DNA from: Sequoia sempervirens
Lineage: Eukaryota; Streptophyta; Pinopsida; Cupressales; Cupressaceae
Reading direction: 5' to 3'
Length of the DNA: 64,000 nt
NCBI GenBank assembly: GCA_007258455.2
Contig: VDFB02275666.1
Span: 84,056 to 148,055 of the forward strand
In this document: in pieces, positions 59,160 through 64,000 of the stretch
Layout: each line of letters begins with the position of its first letter
Position numbering within the stretch: the stretch's first letter is position 1
Made by a program: the position numbers and the translations under genes
The notes under the pieces: model-generated
Seen by the model: only the letters and a program-made list of their open reading frames with translations
Database searches by the model: none
What the model was told of the DNA's origin: nothing

Positions 59160-62100
59160 TTACATGGTACATTTATGCTAAGCATGGTCCTCTTTCACAC
59201 CCAAACATGCAGAATCACTCCTAGCTATGTTCAACCAGATTGATCCCTTAAGGTTCCAAAGTGCAAAAGGGCAACAATCTTTGACGGGGTATTACTCAGA
59301 AACCATGGTGCTTACGAAATCTTTGCCTCAGCCTATGAGATCATGTTGGTCCCCTCTACAATAACCTCTCTTAGTTTTTTTTAATCTCAGAGTGGTTTCC
59401 CTGTGGTGTCCAGTTTTCACTTGATGAAAAAGTGTCAAATGCAAGCAGTGCAAAGTTGCAAAGTGGTGAAACTTCCGTTCTGCAAATTGTGTGACCAAAT
59501 GGACTATTCCAACGTGTCCAAATAGGTATGTTTACATTAGGAATGGTCCTCTTTCACACCCAAACATGTGGAATCACTCTGAGCTACGTTCAACCAGATC
59601 GATCCCTTAAGAGTCCAAAGTGGAAAATGGTTGCAAACTTCAACATGTTATTACTTAGTTACCATGATGCTTAAAAAATTCTTATTTAATCTTATGGGAT
59701 CGCATTTGGCCCCTCTACAAAAACCTCTCTCAGTTTTCACTATTTCAGAGTGGTTTTCCCATGGTGGAAAACTTTTAATTGGGGAAAAAGTTGTCAAATG
59801 CAAGTAGTTGAAAGTTGCAAAATGGTGCAACTTTTGTTCTACAACTCATGTGACCAAACAAGCTATTCCAATGCATCTGAATAGGTATGTTTACACTAGG
59901 CATGGTTCTCTTTTTCACCCAAACACACAGAATCACTCTGAGCTATTTTCAACTAGATCGATCCCTTAAGAATCCAAAGTGCAAAATGGTGCAAACTTCA
60001 ACATGTTACTTAGATAGCGTGATACTTAGAAACTTCTTTTCTAATCCTATAGAATCCTGTTGGGCCCCTCTATAAAAACCTCTCTTGGTTTTCGCTATCT
60101 CATAGTGGTTTTCTCGTGGTGGTGGATTTTCACTTAAGGAAAAAGTTGTCAAATACAAGTAGTTGAAAGTTGCAAAATGGTGCAACTTTCATTCTACAAC
60201 TTGTGTGACTAAAAAAATTATTCCAACACATCTGAATAGGTATGTTTATGCTATACATGGTCCTCTTTCACACCCAAACAGGCGAATTCACTCCGAGCTA
60301 CGTTCAACTAGATTGATCCCTTAAGAGTCCAAAGTGCAAAACGATACAAACTTCAGCATATTGTTACTTAGATACCGTGATTCTTAGAAACTTTTTGTCT
60401 AATCCTATGGGATTGAGTTGGTACCCTCTACAAAAACCTCTCTTGGTTGTCACTATCTTAGAGTGGTTTTCCCATGGTGGCAGATTTTCACTTGGAGAAA
60501 AAGTTGTGAAACACAAGTAGTTGAAAGTTTTAAAGTGGTGCAACTTTTATTCTACAACTCGTGTGACCAAATGAATTGTTCCAACACATCTGAATAGGTA
60601 TTTTTATGCTGGCATAGTCTTCTTTTTCACCCAAACACTTGAAATCACTCTGAGCTACGTTCAATTAGATTGATCCCTTTAGAGTCCTTAGTGCAAAATG
60701 GTGCAAACTTCAACATGATGTTACTCGGATACTGTGATGCTTAAAAACTTCTTGTCTAATCCCATGGGATCGTGTTGGGCCCCTCTACAAAAAAATCTCT
60801 CATTTTTTGTTATCTTGGAGTGGTTTTCCTGTGGTGGCAGATTTTCACTTGATGGGAAAAGTGTTAAATGCAAGTAGTGCAAAGTTGTAAAATGGTGAAA
60901 TTTTTATTATATAACTTGTGTGACCAAATGGGCTGTTCCAACACATCTAAATAGGTATTTTTACACTAGGCATGGTCCTTTTTCACACCCAAACATGCAG
61001 AATCACTCTAAGCTACATTCAACTAGATCAATCCCTTAAGAGTCCAAAATGCAAAATGACTGCAAACTTCAACATGTTGTTACTCAGATACCATGATGCT
61101 TAGAAACTTCTTGTCTAATCCTACAAGAAAAAATTCATCACCTATACAAAAACCTCTCTCAGTATTCACTATCTCGAAGTGGTTTTCCCGTGGTGGCGGA
61201 TTTACACTTGATGGGAAAAGTGTCAAATGCAAGTAGTGCAAAGTTGCGAAGTGGTGCAACTTTCATTTTGAAACTCATGTGACCAAAAATACTATCTGGA
61301 TGCTTCTAAATATGTATGTTTACACTAACCATGGTCCTCTTTCACACCCAAACATGTCGAATTGCTCTGAGCTACGTTCAATTGAATAGATCCCTTAAGA
61401 GCCTAAAGTGAAAAATGGCTGCAAACTTCAACATGCTATTACTCAGATATCATGATGCTTAGAAAATTCTCATCTAATCCTATGGGATTGTGTTGGGCCC
61501 CTCTACAAAAATATCTCTTATTTTTTGCTATCTTGGAGTGGTTTTCCCATGGTGGTGGATTTTCACTTGATGGAAAAAATGTCAAATGCAAGCAGTGCAA
61601 AGTTGTCACGTGGTGCAACTTTCGTTCTGCAACTCTGTGACTAAACAAATTGTTCCAATACATCTGAATTGGTATGTTTACATTAGGAATGGTCCTATTT
61701 CACATCCAAACATGCATAATCGCTCTAAGCTATGTTCAACTGGATCGATCCCTTAAGAGTCCAAAGTACAAAATGGCTGCATACTTCAACATGCTATTAC
61801 TCGGATACCGTGACACTTAGAAAATTTTCATCTAATCCTATGGGATTGTATTGATCCCCTCTACAAAAACCTCTCTCAATTTTTGCTATCTTAGAGTGGT
61901 TTTCTTGTGGTGGTGGATTTTCACTTAGAAAAAAAGTTGTCAAATGCAAGTAGTTGAAAGTTGCAAAATGGTGAAAATTTTGTTCTACAAATCGTGTGAC
62001 CAAATAGACTATTCCAATGCATCTGAATAGGTATTTTTACGTTATGAATGGTCCTCTTTTTCATCCAAATAGGCAGAATCGCTCTGAGCTATGTTCAACA

Positions 62101-62475
62101 GGCTTGATCCCTTAAGGGTCCAAAGTGCAAAACGGAAGCAAACTTTGACGAGGTATTACTCAAAAACCGTGACACTTACAAACTCTCCATCTAAGCTTAT
62201 AAGATCTTGTTGAACCCCGCTACAATAACCTCTCACAATTTTTGTTATCTTAGAGTCATTTTCCTATGGTGTCCAATTTTCACTTGATGGAAAAAGTGTC
62301 AAATGCAAGTAGTGTAAAGTTGCAAAGTGGTGCAACTTTCATTTTTCAATTTTTGTGACCAAAGAAACCACTCCAACATGTCCTAATAGGCAGGTTTACG
62401 CTAGGCATGGTCCTCTTTCATACCCAAACATGCGAAATTGCTCCGAGCTACGTTCAACTAACTTGATTACTTAGG
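59160..62475. repeat. Satellite array, about 358-bp monomers
   Basis: The anchor ATGGTCCTCTTTCACACCC recurs at 59184, 59543, 59902, 60257, 60614, 60972, 61331, 61689, 62048 and 62407: nine intervals of 355-359 bp, mean 358. Every monomer also carries GATCCCTTAAG, CCTCTCTCAGTTTT-like and AAAGTTGCAAAGTGG blocks. Monomers differ at many sites, so the array is old. The short frames inside are by-products. Confidence 0.93.
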
Positions 62476-63825
62476 ATGGTATGCAAAATAAGTGAAAAGA
62501 GAAACATACACACAACGGTTGAGAAGTCTGAGTATTCCACACAAAAAATGTATAATCATTGGTGTAGAGCACCTTGTTCCTCCATTTGATGAAGAAGGTC
62601 TAGTTCAGTGGTTTTAGTCATTATAATGTCAAATAAGGCCATGATAGGCCATTTTGTAATCTTGCTTTTAGTTTTGAGTTAGTATGGGGTCATTTGAGTC
62701 AATTATGTAAGTACGAATAAGAAAATAGCATTGGTAAAGACATTGGAAGAGATTACTAATACCGCCCTTATTCAAAATTTAGAATTTAGGCCTTAAAAAT
62801 AAGGCTAGATGAGGTGAAAAGAAGAAATTATTTGAGAATAAGTTAGAATAGGTTGGAAATAGGGTAAGGTTATGTAGTTTGATGTGTTCAAATGGTCTAC
62901 AAGGACAAGGGAGGTCAAAAGTATGTTATGGCATGATGCCCTACTTGAAAAAAGAGGGGTTTTGAATGAAAAAGAGAGGTTTGAGGGAGTAAAAGTGGGT
63001 AAAGTCAAGGGGTAGCATAATTTGGTGGTCTATTAAGTTTGTACAGGTAGAATGAAAATTGTTGGAAGAGGTTTTAAGATTGTATGACATTTGGATATGG
63101 GGTTTTCAATAAACCTTAGTGAAATTTGAGAAAAGTGAGGGTTTAGAGAATAATGGAATTAGAGGGCCAGTCACACCCTAAAAATTATGAAATTTCTGGA
63201 TTTTCATACTGGTAAATTCTTCCCAATGATTTTTTGCAATTGGAAGAGTGATTGAGAGGGCGTTGCTTTGTTAAATAGACCTATTCAAGGGTCTAGGACA
63301 GCGTTGAGTCCATTTCTTATTTGTATTATAGATTATAACTTGCTTTCTCCGCAATCCATTTCGTATACAAGATATATTCTTGCAAAAAGTTGACATATAA
63401 ATCTTTCGACGTGTTTATATGGTGACACATCAAGAACATAACAATTCATTTTACACTATTAGGATTATGTTGTGAAAATGTTTAAATACTATTGAAGATA
63501 AATGTTTGTATGATAATGTGTCAAGAAGTTAAATACTTCATTTTAGAAACCAAGATCTAAAATGAAAACCAGAAAAGCCTTCCACAGAAGAGAAAAACAG
63601 AAAAAAATAGAGCTATTGCAAAAAGATGTGCAATATAATATTACTCAGGAATTCAATTAATTACAAGATATTATTTTCTTTATAAAATAAAAGATGTATA
63701 ACCCTAATCTTATCTTGAGCAACAAGATAGCTCAATAATATAATGATGAGAATAATTAACCTAGAAATTAAATAATTACCTAAGTAAAGTTATGCAAGTG
63801 TAATTAAATATTAATTACACTAACA
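62476..63825. other. AT-rich sequence ending in a probable copia LTR
   Basis: No gene seen. The last few hundred bases, up to TTACACTAACA at 63825, are probably the 3' LTR of the element that begins at 63826. I cannot place the LTR's left end. Confidence 0.4.
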
Positions 63826-64000
63826 CCCCCCCATAAGTGCAACTTAGGGAGACTAAAAAAATATGCACCTAAAAACTAAGATGAATGCAAGAAAGCATGA
63901 ATGGATCCTGACAACAAGGCCTGATCAGGTACCCAAGTACAAATGGAATAATGAGGCAGAGAAGGAAAACCTAGTGGGACAAAACCCCCCTACAATGAGA
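63826..64000 (-). mobile_element. Ty1/copia-like element, 3' end of interior
   Basis: In minus orientation the sequence runs ...AAGTTGCACTTATGGGGGGG and then TGTTAGTGTAATTAAT: a purine tract directly followed by a TG-starting LTR. GTTTTGTCCCACTAGGTTTT further in is a phrase common near plant copia 3' ends. No RT or integrase lies within the window, so the class is inferred. Confidence 0.5.

Noticed and set aside
61439..62003. Recurrent minus-strand frames ending NPIGLDENFLS
   Set aside because: They repeat with the 358-bp satellite and are open in only some monomers.
1..64000. tRNA, rRNA or CRISPR-like features
   Set aside because: No cloverleaf with intact B box and no rRNA core was recognised, and the tandem arrays lack the spacer structure of CRISPR.

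Overview
This window looks like intergenic heterochromatin from a seed plant with a very large genome, most likely a gymnosperm. That is an inference from three things: spliceosomal exon remnants of plant-type genes (a KIN-12/POK kinesin, an LRR receptor kinase and a B-type CDK), huge and old LTR retrotransposons, and several kilobases of degenerate telomere-like repeat. I see no intact host gene. Everything coding is a transposable-element ORF or a broken gene fragment, and most open frames elsewhere are by-products of GC-rich or tandem-repeat composition.

Layout. 418-4718 is a TG...CA unit flanked by the 5-bp duplication GAGAT, best read as a 4.3-kb solo LTR. 4724-11798 is old host sequence holding two LRR-kinase exons and eight exons of a dead KIN-12 kinesin motor. 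11804-35614 is one complete 23.8-kb Ty3/gypsy retrotransposon on the minus strand, flanked by GGTCC duplications, with LTRs of about 7.8 kb. Its interior carries gag-protease-archaeal-type RNase H-RT-RNase H-integrase in one frame, broken only by stop codons. Each LTR also carries a roughly 1,300-codon ORF of unknown function in U3. 36841-42778 is an older minus-strand chromovirus (chromodomain integrase). 43185-48610 is a purine-rich microsatellite and degenerate TTTAGGG-like array with higher-order periodicity. 50387-50598 is a strong inverted repeat. 51488-54663 is a dead transposase-like gene. 54801-55327 holds duplicated terminal exons of a CDKB kinase. 59160-62475 is a satellite of about 358 bp per unit. 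The window ends inside a Ty1/copia-like element.

The most interesting object is the giant element. In both LTRs the U3 region shows a TATA-like box, an ATG-free leader, a candidate splice donor, a branch-point/acceptor pair, then the start of the long ORF; the ORF ends about 200 bp before the TATA box that should drive the genomic RNA. This suggests a separate gene carried inside U3, present twice per insertion and also lying at the 3' end of the genomic RNA. The archaeal-type RNase H also lies before the reverse transcriptase instead of between RNase H and integrase. Decay of the element is mostly by CAG-to-TAG and TGG-to-TAG transitions, as expected for a heavily methylated copy.
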